Shown piece by piece: positions 44,783 to 54,100 of a DNA stretch of 64,000 nt (position 1 is its first letter; each line of letters begins with the position of its first letter). Both the position numbers and the translations under genes were made by a program. The DNA comes from Thiomicrorhabdus sp. (GTDB taxonomy: Bacteria; Pseudomonadota; Gammaproteobacteria; Thiomicrospirales; Thiomicrospiraceae), in the NCBI RefSeq assembly GCF_963662555.1, contig NZ_OY759719.1:1942985-2006984 (forward strand). The letters run 5' to 3'. The notes below the pieces were generated by a model. It was not told the origin of the DNA and searched no databases. It worked only from the letters and a program-made list of their open reading frames with translations.

Positions 44783-45145
44783 CTATTTTGATTGCTCATT
44801 AATAAAGTTCTCTTTAATTAACGGTTCTTCTTTTGTGCCAATTTCAGAAATAATATAACAAAGGTTAGTATGTACTTTTTTACCGTTTACTAACAAAGAG
44901 GTACCATGTACATCTTCTGGGTTTAAACGCACATCACCACGATAAACTTTTATTAATTTACCAGTCATACAACTATAAATTTCAACATTACGCTTTAAAC
45001 CTACCCAATCAGACTGTAAGTTTTTGGCGCTATTAGCAACCTTTTCACAACCGGATAAGCTAGAAACCGTAACGATGCTGGCCAGTAAAAATGCCATACC
45101 GCCAAACATATTTATTAAGGATTTTGTTTTTTTAGATAGTGACAT
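44783..45145 (-). CDS. Small predicted lipoprotein, function unknown
   Basis: A 120-residue protein with a basic N-terminus, a hydrophobic core (GGMAFLLASIVTVSS) and lipobox LSGC, followed by a short mature region of about 88 residues with Cys in EIYSCMTGKLIKVYRG and NLCYIISE. I recognise no family, although the CMTGKLIKVYRGDVR stretch looks like a compact beta domain. It is on the same strand as the neighbouring small exported proteins. Confidence 0.65.
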   Translation of the reverse strand: MSLSKKTKSLINMFGGMAFLLASIVTVSSLSGCEKVANSAKNLQSDWVGLKRNVEIYSCMTGKLIKVYRGDVRLNPEDVHGTSLLVNGKKVHTNLCYIISEIGTKEEPLIKENFINEQSK

Positions 45146-45230
45146 CTTTACTCCACATATTTATTTACTGGCTTCATTTTGTCATCTTGCTTAATTAATT
45201 TAAAGGCTCTTTGCTGCCAAATAACCCAGC

Positions 45231-45572
45231 TCAGTTGTTTTTAGGAATTCCATTTTCATCCACATCTGGCTTGTTTGGGTTTTTAGCACTTTCTTTAATA
45301 CCTTCCCAAGCCTTTACGTAAGTCTGTTTATCACCTAATTTTTTAATGTCTGACAAAGATCCTGAATCATCTGAAGAGTTATCTGGTTTATCAGCTGTTG
45401 CTTCGTTCCATTTTTTGACTGCACCGTCTTTAATGTCGGATGAAGTTTCTTTGGTTTTTTGCCACGCATTGGCGGCAGCTTCTTTTGTATCATCCCATAA
45501 GCCAGCCTGAGCTTGCGATGTTAAAATTAACAAACTCGCCATAAAAATAGTTTTTAACGCTTTATGTTTCAT
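45231..45572 (-). CDS. Small periplasmic protein, function unknown
   Basis: A 113-residue protein with a clear signal peptide (cleavage probably after SQAQA). The mature part is short, hydrophilic and helical, with Trp-Asp repeats (GLWDDTKEAAANAWQKTKE) and a disordered Asp/Ser/Lys-rich second half. The helix resembles the amphipathic repeats of stress-related YtxH/LEA-like proteins, which is only a visual impression. It is the first of three small exported proteins. Confidence 0.65.
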   Translation of the reverse strand: MKHKALKTIFMASLLILTSQAQAGLWDDTKEAAANAWQKTKETSSDIKDGAVKKWNEATADKPDNSSDDSGSLSDIKKLGDKQTYVKAWEGIKESAKNPNKPDVDENGIPKNN

Positions 45573-45842
45573 TACTCAATTCCTGATTCTTAATTCTTCA
45601 TCTATGGTTTAGTTTTTATGTCTGGACAATTTAAACCACGTAAACGACATGCCCGCTTTAATAAACAACTTAACGACTCACCGACTTTCTAAACAGTTCT
45701 TTTACCAATCCGTTTACAATATATGTCTAAATTCCAAAAATTCAACTCATAACCATACTTTAAACGTAATTTAAGCTAGCTACTTAGCATCCCTAGTTTA
45801 CTTTGGTTAGGATGAATTTTATTAAATTGAGCAATCCATAAG
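45573..45842. other. Intergenic region, nothing recognised
   Basis: This 270-base divergent gap between the small periplasmic protein gene and the glycosyltransferase gene presumably holds both promoters; no hairpin or repeat is evident. Confidence 0.3.
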
Positions 45843-47222
45843 TTGAATAAAACATTGAACCAACCAACAAATAAAACCTTATTGATTATCGGCTATGTTT
45901 GGCCAGAACCTAATTCTTCAGCCGCAGGCACAAGAATGATGCAACTTATTCAACTACTGCAACAAGACCATTGGCAAATTACCTTTGCTAGCCCTGCTAA
46001 GCTTGGTGAACACAAAGAAGACTTAACACAATACGGTATTCAAGAACAAAACATTGAATTAAATGATTCAAGTTTTGACCAATTTATTAAACAGCTCCAA
46101 CCAGGCCTGGTAATTTTTGATCGATTTATGATGGAAGAACAGTTTGGTTGGCGGATTGAACAATATGCGCCAAAAGCGATAAGAGTTTTAAATACCGAAG
46201 ATTTGCACTCACTCAGAGCTTCTCGTCAGCAAATACTTAAAAATTACTTAAAAACACAACCTAAAGAGATTGATTTAATTAATCTTAAATTAAATGACCA
46301 GGCCTGGTTATTTCAAGAAATGGCAAAGTCGGATATTGCAAAACGCGAAATTGCAGCTATTTTTCGCTGTGATTTAACCTTAATGATCTCTGAGTTTGAG
46401 ATGGAGTTATTACATCAACAATTTCATATACCCAAACAACAACTGTTTTATTTGCCCTTTTTGTATACCTCCATCAACCCATCCAGCCTGCCCACTTTTG
46501 AACAAAGACAACACTTTGTCACAATAGGTAACTTTAGACATGAACCCAATTGGGATGCCGTTTTATGGTTAAAAGAGTCTATTTGGCCAAAAATTCGTCA
46601 ACAATTACCCAATGCTGAACTGCATATTTATGGTGCTTACCCGCCACCTAAAGCCACCGCACTGCATAATCCCAAACAGGGTTTTTTAGTTAAAGGTTGG
46701 GCACAAGATGCGTTTAAGGTTATTGCTCAAGCAAGAGTGTTACTTGCTCCACTGCGGTTTGGCGCAGGCATTAAAGGTAAACTGGCCGAGGCGATGTTAA
46801 ATGGTACGCCTAGCGTGACAACCTTAATCGGTTCTGAATCGATGATGAACAAAGAATTAAATAACAACGGTTCAGACAAATGGCCAGGAGCTATTGCTAA
46901 CAATACTCATGATTTTGCAGAAGCCGCAATTAGGTTGTATCAAGATGACCAGGCCTGGAAAAATTATCAAACAATTGGCTATATGAATGTTTTACAACGT
47001 TATATTAGTAATAGAACTTTAGATGAAAATAAATCAGATAAAGACACTCCAGATAGTTTTGGAGAAAACTTACTTAAAGAACTTAATTATTTACAGAAAA
47101 ACTCTCAGCAACATAGAGCACAAAATTTTGTTGGTGCCATGCTCAATCATCATCAACATAAAAGTACCAAATATATGGCACAATGGATAGAAGCCAAAAA
47201 TAAATTACCAGAAAATCAGTAA
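45843..47222 (+). CDS. Glycosyltransferase family 4-like protein
   Basis: This 459-residue cytosolic protein has two Rossmann-like halves. The N-terminal part begins LLIIGYVWPEPNSSAAGTRM, and the C-terminal part contains FVTIGNFRHEPNWDAVLWL, LHIYGAYPP, GFLVKGWAQDAF and the donor-binding LLAPLRFGAGIKGKLAEAML. That is the GT4 pattern for sugar transfer from a nucleotide donor. Acceptor unknown. The start is TTG 45843, without a strong ribosome-binding site; another TTG follows four codons later. Three palindrome cores lie in this one gene (46100, 46298, 46949). It precedes the VF530 gene by 28 bases. Confidence 0.8.
   Translation: MNKTLNQPTNKTLLIIGYVWPEPNSSAAGTRMMQLIQLLQQDHWQITFASPAKLGEHKEDLTQYGIQEQNIELNDSSFDQFIKQLQPGLVIFDRFMMEEQFGWRIEQYAPKAIRVLNTEDLHSLRASRQQILKNYLKTQPKEIDLINLKLNDQAWLFQEMAKSDIAKREIAAIFRCDLTLMISEFEMELLHQQFHIPKQQLFYLPFLYTSINPSSLPTFEQRQHFVTIGNFRHEPNWDAVLWLKESIWPKIRQQLPNAELHIYGAYPPPKATALHNPKQGFLVKGWAQDAFKVIAQARVLLAPLRFGAGIKGKLAEAMLNGTPSVTTLIGSESMMNKELNNNGSDKWPGAIANNTHDFAEAAIRLYQDDQAWKNYQTIGYMNVLQRYISNRTLDENKSDKDTPDSFGENLLKELNYLQKNSQQHRAQNFVGAMLNHHQHKSTKYMAQWIEAKNKLPENQ
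46100..46111. repeat. Iterated palindrome ACCAGGCCTGGT (in GT4 gene)
   Basis: Perfect 12-mer; read as Gln-Pro-Gly-Leu-Val. Confidence 0.9.
46298..46309. repeat. Iterated palindrome ACCAGGCCTGGT (in GT4 gene)
   Basis: Perfect 12-mer; read as Asp-Gln-Ala-Trp-Leu. Confidence 0.9.
46949..46958. repeat. Iterated palindrome core (in GT4 gene)
   Basis: CCAGGCCTGG with A on both sides; read as Asp-Gln-Ala-Trp. Confidence 0.85.
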
Positions 47223-47250
47223 ATTAAGCCAATAAGATTAAGATAACAAT

Positions 47251-47532
47251 ATGACCAAATCAGATAGTGACAACAGCCAAGAAAATAACCAACAACGCCA
47301 ACACCCTAAAGATCCATTGCATGGCATAACGCTTAAAAATATCGTAATAGAGCTAGAAGAACAATATGGTTGGGAAGGCCTGGCTGAAAAAGTGCCAGTT
47401 AACTGTTTTAAAAGTAATCCAAGTTTAAAATCAAGCCTAACATTTTTAAGAAAAACGCCTTGGGCTAGAGAGAAAATTGAACAGCTTTACATTAAATCAA
47501 AACAGAACTGGGGCAAATATAAAAAACACTAA
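47251..47532 (+). CDS. VF530 family DNA-binding protein
   Basis: This 93-residue protein has a polar N-terminal tail (about 20 residues rich in Asn, Gln and Ser) and the VF530 core [49 protein letters not shown] and EKIEQLY. VF530 (DUF2132) is a small helical domain reported to bind DNA; its biological role is unclear. It lies just downstream of the glycosyltransferase gene, perhaps co-transcribed. The match is strong. Confidence 0.9.
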   Translation: MTKSDSDNSQENNQQRQHPKDPLHGITLKNIVIELEEQYGWEGLAEKVPVNCFKSNPSLKSSLTFLRKTPWAREKIEQLYIKSKQNWGKYKKH

Positions 47533-47662
47533 GAGAAATATCTCTACATTATCTAGCTTTATAGAATGTAAATAAGATAGGTTGTGAATAAATAAAGCCT
47601 AAAAAGTAAAATACTCTATAATCCCTAAATTATCTAACCCCCTATTCATAATAGAGAAAAAC

Positions 47663-48025
47663 ATGAAAAAAACTTTTAAACTGACTCACGAAAAAATCCA
47701 ACCTGCACGTTTGGCGGATGCGATTAAAAGTGAAGTAAAAAAATATATTAAACGTGAGCGAAGTAAAGCTTTACCAAAGGGTTCAGATTTTTGGGCTTTT
47801 GATTGTAAATATGGAATCAATGAGGCTGAAAGCACAGAAATTCATGAAGCTGAGATTGGCCAATACATTGATAAAGCTCTAGCAGAAAACTTAGAGACAT
47901 TTTATTTAGAAGTGATTGCTAGACCAGCTAATCGCACTAAAAAACCAGCCGAATTAAAAGCTCAAGAATTAGAAGACGAGTTTGACGAAGAATTTGATGA
48001 TGAGTTTGATTACGATCAAGACTAA
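47663..48025 (+). CDS. DUF6172 family protein
   Basis: A 120-residue soluble protein with the pattern MKKTFKLTHEKIQPARLADAI, KKYIKRERSKALPKGSDFWAFDCKYG and TFYLEVIARPANRTKKP, which I recognise as the DUF6172 family. The C-terminal 25 residues are an acidic tail dominated by Asp, Glu and Phe. Function unknown. It is monocistronic, with a clear start at ATG 47663 after GAGAAAAAC. Confidence 0.75.
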   Translation: MKKTFKLTHEKIQPARLADAIKSEVKKYIKRERSKALPKGSDFWAFDCKYGINEAESTEIHEAEIGQYIDKALAENLETFYLEVIARPANRTKKPAELKAQELEDEFDEEFDDEFDYDQD

Positions 48026-48094
48026 TTAATAACAATTAATGCTTTTAATTATTTGTTTTAGCTATTCGTTTTAGCTCTTTATTTAGAACAATCT

Positions 48095-48541
48095 TTAATT
48101 TTTAATCTTTAACTGAAAATTAGCGTGACAAGCAACACAAAGTTTTTGCATATTTGCTAATTTTTGCATAATCACTTTGGGTTCAGTATCTGGACGTTTT
48201 GCTACATCAGCAATTTCTGCAAAACCATAATGCAGTGATTTGAGCATGGCGTAAAACGTTTTTGGCATTTTATCGGTCATATCTTTTGGTAAATTTTTAA
48301 GCATTTTCACACCAAGAGGCTGAGCCGTACGGTGAACCAAAGTTAAATCGCCTTTTAAAGAATTGTCTAGCACTTCTTGACTACCACGTAAAAAGTTACG
48401 CATCTCTATCATAAGCACAGCTTTTTCAGTCTCATTTAAGTAGATTACTTTTCTACCATCAACTGCATATGCTTTAGTGGATAAAGTTAAAAATATAAAA
48501 GTGAATACTGCTAAAAAAAGAGAGGTTTGATTCTTTGTCAT
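48095..48541 (-). CDS. Exported cytochrome c' / c-556-like protein
   Basis: A 148-residue periplasmic protein with signal peptide (cleavage after KAYA), an all-helical body and one haem-binding CVACHANF close to the C-terminus. A single C-terminal CxxCH on a four-helix bundle is the mark of class II cytochromes (c' and c-556). The N-terminal helix carries Met residues (VLMIEMRNFLRG) that could ligate haem in a c-556-like way. Partner and role are unknown. Confidence 0.8.
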   Translation of the reverse strand: MTKNQTSLFLAVFTFIFLTLSTKAYAVDGRKVIYLNETEKAVLMIEMRNFLRGSQEVLDNSLKGDLTLVHRTAQPLGVKMLKNLPKDMTDKMPKTFYAMLKSLHYGFAEIADVAKRPDTEPKVIMQKLANMQKLCVACHANFQLKIKN

Positions 48542-48791
48542 ATTTAAAAACTAATCGTTCTATACCAAAATTTTCATATTACTAGTATAACCAAGTCTTG
48601 TAAAAATGCCCCTTATTCATGCAAAATACTGAAATAGTATTATTTATACAGACATCAACAATCTTATATTTTGGGGTTTATTGATTAAATAGATTCGTGA
48701 CAACAGCAATAACGTCCACTTATATTAGTCTGTATTTTTAGTCTGTATTTTTATATTTAATTGCCCCCTTCCATACTTAAAAGATTACATT
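48542..48791. other. Intergenic region
   Basis: This 250-base divergent gap contains a short direct repeat, TTAGTCTGTATTTTTA, occurring twice at about 48725-48755. It presumably holds both promoters. Confidence 0.3.
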
Positions 48792-49094
48792 ATGATTCAT
48801 CCAGATTCTCGAGCCAAGGCACATCATATTTTATTAGACACTGAGCAAGCCTGTTTAGAGCTGATTCCACAAATTGAGAGTTTAGAAAGCTTTAGTGAAC
48901 TAGCTAAAGAATATTCAAAGTGTCCTTCGGCTAAAATTGGTGGCGATATTGGTTTAGTAAAACCCGAGGTGATTGTAACTGAAATGGCTGAGGCAATTTT
49001 TAGCGACGCCCCATTAGAAACCGTGATTGGACCGATTAAAACGGTACATGGTTATCATTTGATTTGGATTAAAAAACGCCAGCTTGCTCAATGA
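48792..49094 (+). CDS. Small parvulin-type peptidyl-prolyl isomerase (second copy)
   Basis: A 100-residue single-domain PpiC-like protein: AKAHHILLDTEQACLELIPQ, SFSELAKEYSKCPSAKIGGDIG and VIGPIKTVHGYHLIWI. It is about the size of the copy at 4508-4786 but clearly divergent from it, so not a recent duplication. Cytoplasmic, no signal peptide. It reads toward rluF, which is on the other strand. Confidence 0.9.
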   Translation: MIHPDSRAKAHHILLDTEQACLELIPQIESLESFSELAKEYSKCPSAKIGGDIGLVKPEVIVTEMAEAIFSDAPLETVIGPIKTVHGYHLIWIKKRQLAQ

Positions 49095-49114
49095 AACTAA
49101 CGCATTAAAAATAT

Positions 49115-50113
49115 CTATTTTTTGGGTTTTAGCCTTAGCGTTTTTGAACGTGGAACTTTTTGAACTTTTGCTGACTTGCGTTCAGATGTTCGACTGTTTT
49201 TGCTTGCTTTGTTATCTTTGTTTTCATTCTGCTTATTAGAACGAACGGGAGAACGCACTGGCTTTTTTGAATTATTAGCAATATCGGCTAACTTTTTGCC
49301 CTCTTCTCGCTCTCTAAGAATTTCTCGATACTCTTGACGGGTAAAATTTTGTGCTTTAGGCCCAGAACGTACTCCGCTAGCCGTTTTTTTAGAATCTTTA
49401 ACAGCGGCATTAATTTGACTCATCTCCTGTTCTGTTAAATACCGCCAATGACCAGGTTTTAAATCACCTAATTCAACATTCATAATTCTTGAACGTTTGA
49501 GCTGAGTTACGTTGTATCCTAAATGTTCACACATTCTACGAATTTGACGATTTAAGCCTTGCGTTAAAATCATTTTAAATACGTAACGGCTTTGCATAGT
49601 CACTTTACAAGGCTTAGTGACCGTACCCAAAATAGGCACTCCGCGAGACATGTGATCAACAAACTGTTCAGTAATTGGTTTATCTACGGTAACGATATAC
49701 TCTTTATCGTGGGCATTTTCAGCTCGTAAAATTTTATTGACGATATCACCATCGTTGGTCAAAAAAATTAACCCTTCTGAAGGCTTATCTAAACGTCCAA
49801 TCGGAAAAATTCTTTGCGGATAGCCAATTGCATCAATAATATTGTCTTCAATATTACTATCGGTAATACAGATAATGCCTACTGGTTTGTTGTAGGCAAT
49901 ATAAATACGGTCTGATTTGTTTTCTGCACTGGCTTTTATTAATTTACCATCGACCTTAACCACATCACCTGGCTGGACTTTTGTACCCAATTCAGGCTTT
50001 TTGCCATTAATAGTGACACGGTTTTGCTCTATAAAGCGATCCGCTTCACGGCGGGAACAAAACCCCGATTCACTAATGAATTTATTTAAACGTTTTTCAG
50101 ATGATGCAGTCAA
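49115..50113 (-). CDS. rluF: 23S rRNA pseudouridine(2604) synthase RluF
   Basis: This RsuA-family enzyme isomerises U2604 (and in E. coli a tRNA-Tyr position). The 332-residue protein has an S4 domain (RLNKFISESGFCSRREADRF), the catalytic Asp in FPIGRLDKPSEGLIFLTND, the RluF-like VDKPITEQFV and VPILGTVTKPCKV segments, and QGLNRQIRRMCEHLGYNV. A long basic, disordered C-terminal tail (about 255-332) rich in Lys, Arg, Ser and Asn follows. Close resemblance to E. coli RluF supports the specific name over RluB, RluE or RsuA. Confidence 0.93.
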   Translation of the reverse strand: MTASSEKRLNKFISESGFCSRREADRFIEQNRVTINGKKPELGTKVQPGDVVKVDGKLIKASAENKSDRIYIAYNKPVGIICITDSNIEDNIIDAIGYPQRIFPIGRLDKPSEGLIFLTNDGDIVNKILRAENAHDKEYIVTVDKPITEQFVDHMSRGVPILGTVTKPCKVTMQSRYVFKMILTQGLNRQIRRMCEHLGYNVTQLKRSRIMNVELGDLKPGHWRYLTEQEMSQINAAVKDSKKTASGVRSGPKAQNFTRQEYREILREREEGKKLADIANNSKKPVRSPVRSNKQNENKDNKASKNSRTSERKSAKVQKVPRSKTLRLKPKK

Positions 50114-50233
50114 AGCAAAGCCTCTCTACTAATTTTAGAGGGTATTAAACCATAACCACTGAGATTTGACATAAAACTGCTTTAATTTAATGTGGTTAGT
50201 ATTCAATAGTTAGTCATTTGAATTTATAAAATT

Positions 50234-50245
50234 ACCAGGCCTGGT
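50234..50245. repeat. Iterated palindrome ACCAGGCCTGGT, extended (intergenic)
   Basis: Centre of a perfect 22-bp palindrome (50229-50250), between the cytochrome gene and rluF. Confidence 0.92.
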
Positions 50246-50289
50246 AATTTGAAAGATGCGTAAAAAATTGAATATACAAATCTCTTAAA

Positions 50290-50318
50290 CAAAAAAGCAC
50301 CTAAAAAGGTGCTCTTTA
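50290..50318 (-). terminator. Intrinsic terminator of the cytochrome c lipoprotein gene
   Basis: AGCACCT (50296-50302) and AGGTGCT (50307-50313) around AAAA; on the minus strand the stem is followed by six T's. It lies about 30 bases past the stop. Confidence 0.85.
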
Positions 50319-50346
50319 AATTTTAGCGTAAATGTACGTTTTTAAA

Positions 50347-50898
50347 TTAAAGCGTAGTCACATAGTCAGCAATAGCTTTCATATCATCGTCACTAAGACC
50401 AGATGCCATTGGAGCCATCATTGCAGTCATTGGTCCCATTTGTTCACCAGACTTATATTTTTTAAGTTTAGCAACGATATCTTCTGGCTTTTGGTTATTT
50501 AAGCGAGGACCAACCCCACCTTCTGCTTTAGCGCCGTGACAACCCACACAAGTGGCATAGAGTTTTTCACCAGAAGGAGCTGCAGCTACAACCGCCGCTA
50601 CTTCTTCTTTGGCATCTTCAACTTTATCCGTTACCACTTGTTCTTTAATCGCATCAAGGTTTTCTTCTACCTTAGCAACCGTCTCTTCATTACTCGCTGC
50701 TGGCTCTGCTTGCAAAGCTTCTTTAGGTGCCGCGGTTGGTTCTGGCTGTTTTACCGCCATGGTATTTTGTTGTTCAGCTGGTGCTTGAGCCTGGGTAGCA
50801 TCATCGTTATCACCTGAACAGCCACCTAACAAAAGAGCTGAACTTAATAGAGCTGTTGATAAAAATGCCGTGGTCTTAAAGTTAAAACGTTTTTTCAT
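50347..50898 (-). CDS. Cytochrome c lipoprotein with class I haem domain
   Basis: A 183-residue protein with a lipoprotein signal peptide (lipobox LGGC, Cys27), an Ala/Glu/Gln-rich flexible linker (about 30-110) and a C-terminal class I cytochrome c domain (about 112-183). The domain has haem site CVGCHGAKAEGG and the late Met axial ligand in the MGPMTAMMAPMA region. It is probably tethered to a membrane facing the periplasm by the linker. Electron partners unknown; the domain resembles cytochrome c5/c553-type carriers. Confidence 0.88.
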   Translation of the reverse strand: MKKRFNFKTTAFLSTALLSSALLLGGCSGDNDDATQAQAPAEQQNTMAVKQPEPTAAPKEALQAEPAASNEETVAKVEENLDAIKEQVVTDKVEDAKEEVAAVVAAAPSGEKLYATCVGCHGAKAEGGVGPRLNNQKPEDIVAKLKKYKSGEQMGPMTAMMAPMASGLSDDDMKAIADYVTTL

Positions 50899-51100
50899 AT
50901 TCGAATCCTTATCTAGCGTTGCAGAGTATTAATACATAATAATTCATGCATCAAAGCAATGCATAAAATCAATCTTTCTATATAAGTGTAAAACGCTTTT
51001 ATCACCGAAACAAGAAAATAAGCATAAACAACCACTTCCATTAGCAAAAGCTGATACAGAATAACTATTTAATTTAACTGTTTTGCGGTAACAAAAATGC

Positions 51101-54100
51101 TTATAAAGCTTGAATCTGTTTTTCAATTCGTTGAATTGATACTGGTTTAATTGTCTTCATCGGTTGTGAAAATAATGAAATACGTAATTCTTCAATCATC
51201 CAACGGATATCTACCAGGCCTGGCAAATTTTGATAAGCCGGTTCTTTAGCCATCTCTTGATATTTTGCGATAACGGGTTGAATCTCACGAATCGATTTTT
51301 GATCTTTATTTGGATCTAAATCAAGCTTTTCTAAACGTACTTGTAGAGCTTTTAAATATCGTTCAATCTGTTTAAACCAAAAATCTGGGGTATTACGAAC
51401 AAAGTCTTTGGAGATTAAATCATCCAACTGTTGCTGAATATCCGAAACTGAGGCTAACCAACGAGGGTTTACCCGCCCCCTAACCTGTTTAGCCACTTGC
51501 TGATGCAGGGTAAAAATCGTGTTAACTTGCTTAGCAATTCGTTGAGCAATATCAATCCAATTGGATTGCACTTGATTTAATGTCTCTTCAAACGCTTTCT
51601 GAGTTCTCACTTTCTCAGGAGCAGGGACTAAATCATGCAAGGCTCGGTCTATCACTTGCTGGGTTAAATCCTGACATGTCCCATAAGGTGCGTAACATAA
51701 ACAGGCTTTTTGCATAGGCAGCTTTTTTTGTAGGTATTTTGATTTATCAGTCAATAATCGCTCAATCAATTTTAAAACCGCTTGGCCATGGGCCTCTAAC
51801 GCCGCTTGTTGCTCTCCCATTAAGCCCAATACAATCTTATCTTTTTGAACTTGCAAAGCCGGGAAAGCCAACATCTCTTTACCTTGGCTTTTTATGGTTT
51901 GACTCTCAGCCAAATCACCAAAATCCCATTCAGTAATTACCGTATCTTCTGATTTCTGCTTAGCTTGATGTTTTTGAATTTTGGCATCAACCAAATGCTG
52001 ATACTCATCTTTTAATGCCATTAGACTGCTGTTTTCTGCAAGCTTTCGGGCTTTATCGTCTTCCAGAACAAAAAACGGCATTAAATAATCTGGCAGTTCA
52101 ACATCCATTAGATCATTCAGCGACACCTTAACATTGGCTCGGCGATTTAATGCCCAAACCAATTGATTTAGGTATGGCTCTTTTTTGGAACCACTTAATA
52201 TTTTTTCAGGATTCATTTCTGTCAAAACTAAATCGGCATATTGTGGAGCAGGAATAAACTGCTTACGTAACGATTTAGGTAACGATTTTATATAAAAAGC
52301 CGTTTTCTCTTTTAACAGGCCTGGTGTTAACCATTCAAAATCCTCAACATTTACGGTATTTAAGGTAGATAACGGCAGGTGATAAATCAAACCATCACGT
52401 TTTTGACCTGGTTCAAAATGGTAGTCCACCTCTAATGACATTTGATTACTCAAATGCACCTGGTCAGGGAAATCAACTAACAAAGATTCACTGGCTTTTT
52501 GCTTCATTAAATCCTGTTCAGTTAAGAACAAAGTTTGTAAGGTTTGAGGCGACTCTTTTTCGGTTTTTTTCACCCACTTATCAAAGGCGGGTTTGCTGTA
52601 AATATGTTTGGGAATACGCTCATCATAAAACTGATACAACACCTCTTCATCTACCAAAAAGTCTGGACGACGAAGTTTATGTTCTAGCTTTTCTATTTTT
52701 TGAATCAAAGCTTGGTTATGCACAAAAAACTTAGCGTTGGTAAACAGTTCACCTTCAACTAACGCGTGGCGTAAAAATATTTTATGGGCATCTGCGGGGT
52801 TTATTGGCCCATAATTACAATGCCGACGAGTAACAATCGGCAAACCATAGAGAGTGATTGACTCATAAGCCCCAACCTGTCCCGCTTTCTTTTGCCAATG
52901 CGGATCACTGTAACTGTGTTTGATTAAATGTTTAGCAAGACCTTCCACCCAACGCACATCAATATTGGCATTGGTTCTAGCATAGAGTTTGGTGGTTTCT
53001 ACCAGCTCTGCTGATAATATCCATTTTGGCTTACGTTTAAATAACGATGAACTCGGGTGAATAAATAACTTGGTATTGCGAGCACCTAGATAAGATTTTT
53101 CATCGTCTTTAGTAGCGACGTTACCTAACAGGCCTGCTAAAAGTGAGCGATGCACCGCAATACTGTGAAGATCGCTTAAACGTTCTTTTACCTCACCCTC
53201 TTGACCTTGCGGACCTCTATTGCGAACCTCTTCATATAGATGTAACTCACCTATTTTCATACCAATACGTTTAAGGCTTTGTTCTAGTTGCAAAGTGAGT
53301 TCATGCCACTCTTTCATTCGCATATAAGAAAGAAAGTTGGTTTTACAAAGTTTACGCAGTTTGTTTTGGGTTAAATGGCGGCGTTGATGTTCATAAAAAC
53401 GCCAAAGGTTTAAGAAAAACAGAAAATCAGAACGTTCATCTTCAAATTGTTTATGTGCATTACGAGCCGCTTGCATAGTGGTTTCATTAATATCACGCGG
53501 GTCTTGAATACTTAATACCGCCGCAATCACTAAAACCTCATGCAAAACGCCATTTTTCTCAGCTTCAATCACCATTTTTGCCACACTCGGGTCAATCGGT
53601 AAGCGAGCAATTTGACGACCTTCTTCCGTTAAACGGCGATTGTCATCTAACGCACCTAATTCATGAAGCTGCCTAAACCCATCATTAATCGATTTATCGC
53701 TAGGGGCTTCAATAAACGGAAAACGATTCACCGCCCCCAGTTTTAACTGAGTCATTGTCAAAATAACTGAAGATAAAGATGTTCTATGAATTTCAGGATC
53801 CGTAAATTCTGGACGAGCTTTAAAATCCTCTTCGTCATACAGGCGAATACAAATACCGTTACTTACACGACCACAACGCCCTTTACGTTGATTAGCAGAG
53901 GCTTGTGAAATCTTTTCAATGGGTAAACGTTGAACTTTATTTCTAACACTATAACGGCTGATTCTTACCAGGCCTGGGTCAATCACATATTTAATGCCTG
54001 GAACAGTCAATGAGGTTTCGGCCACATTGGTACTTAAAATAATGCGGCGTTTTTGCGAGGTTTGAAAGACCTTTTGCTGTTCACTCATTGATAAACGAGC

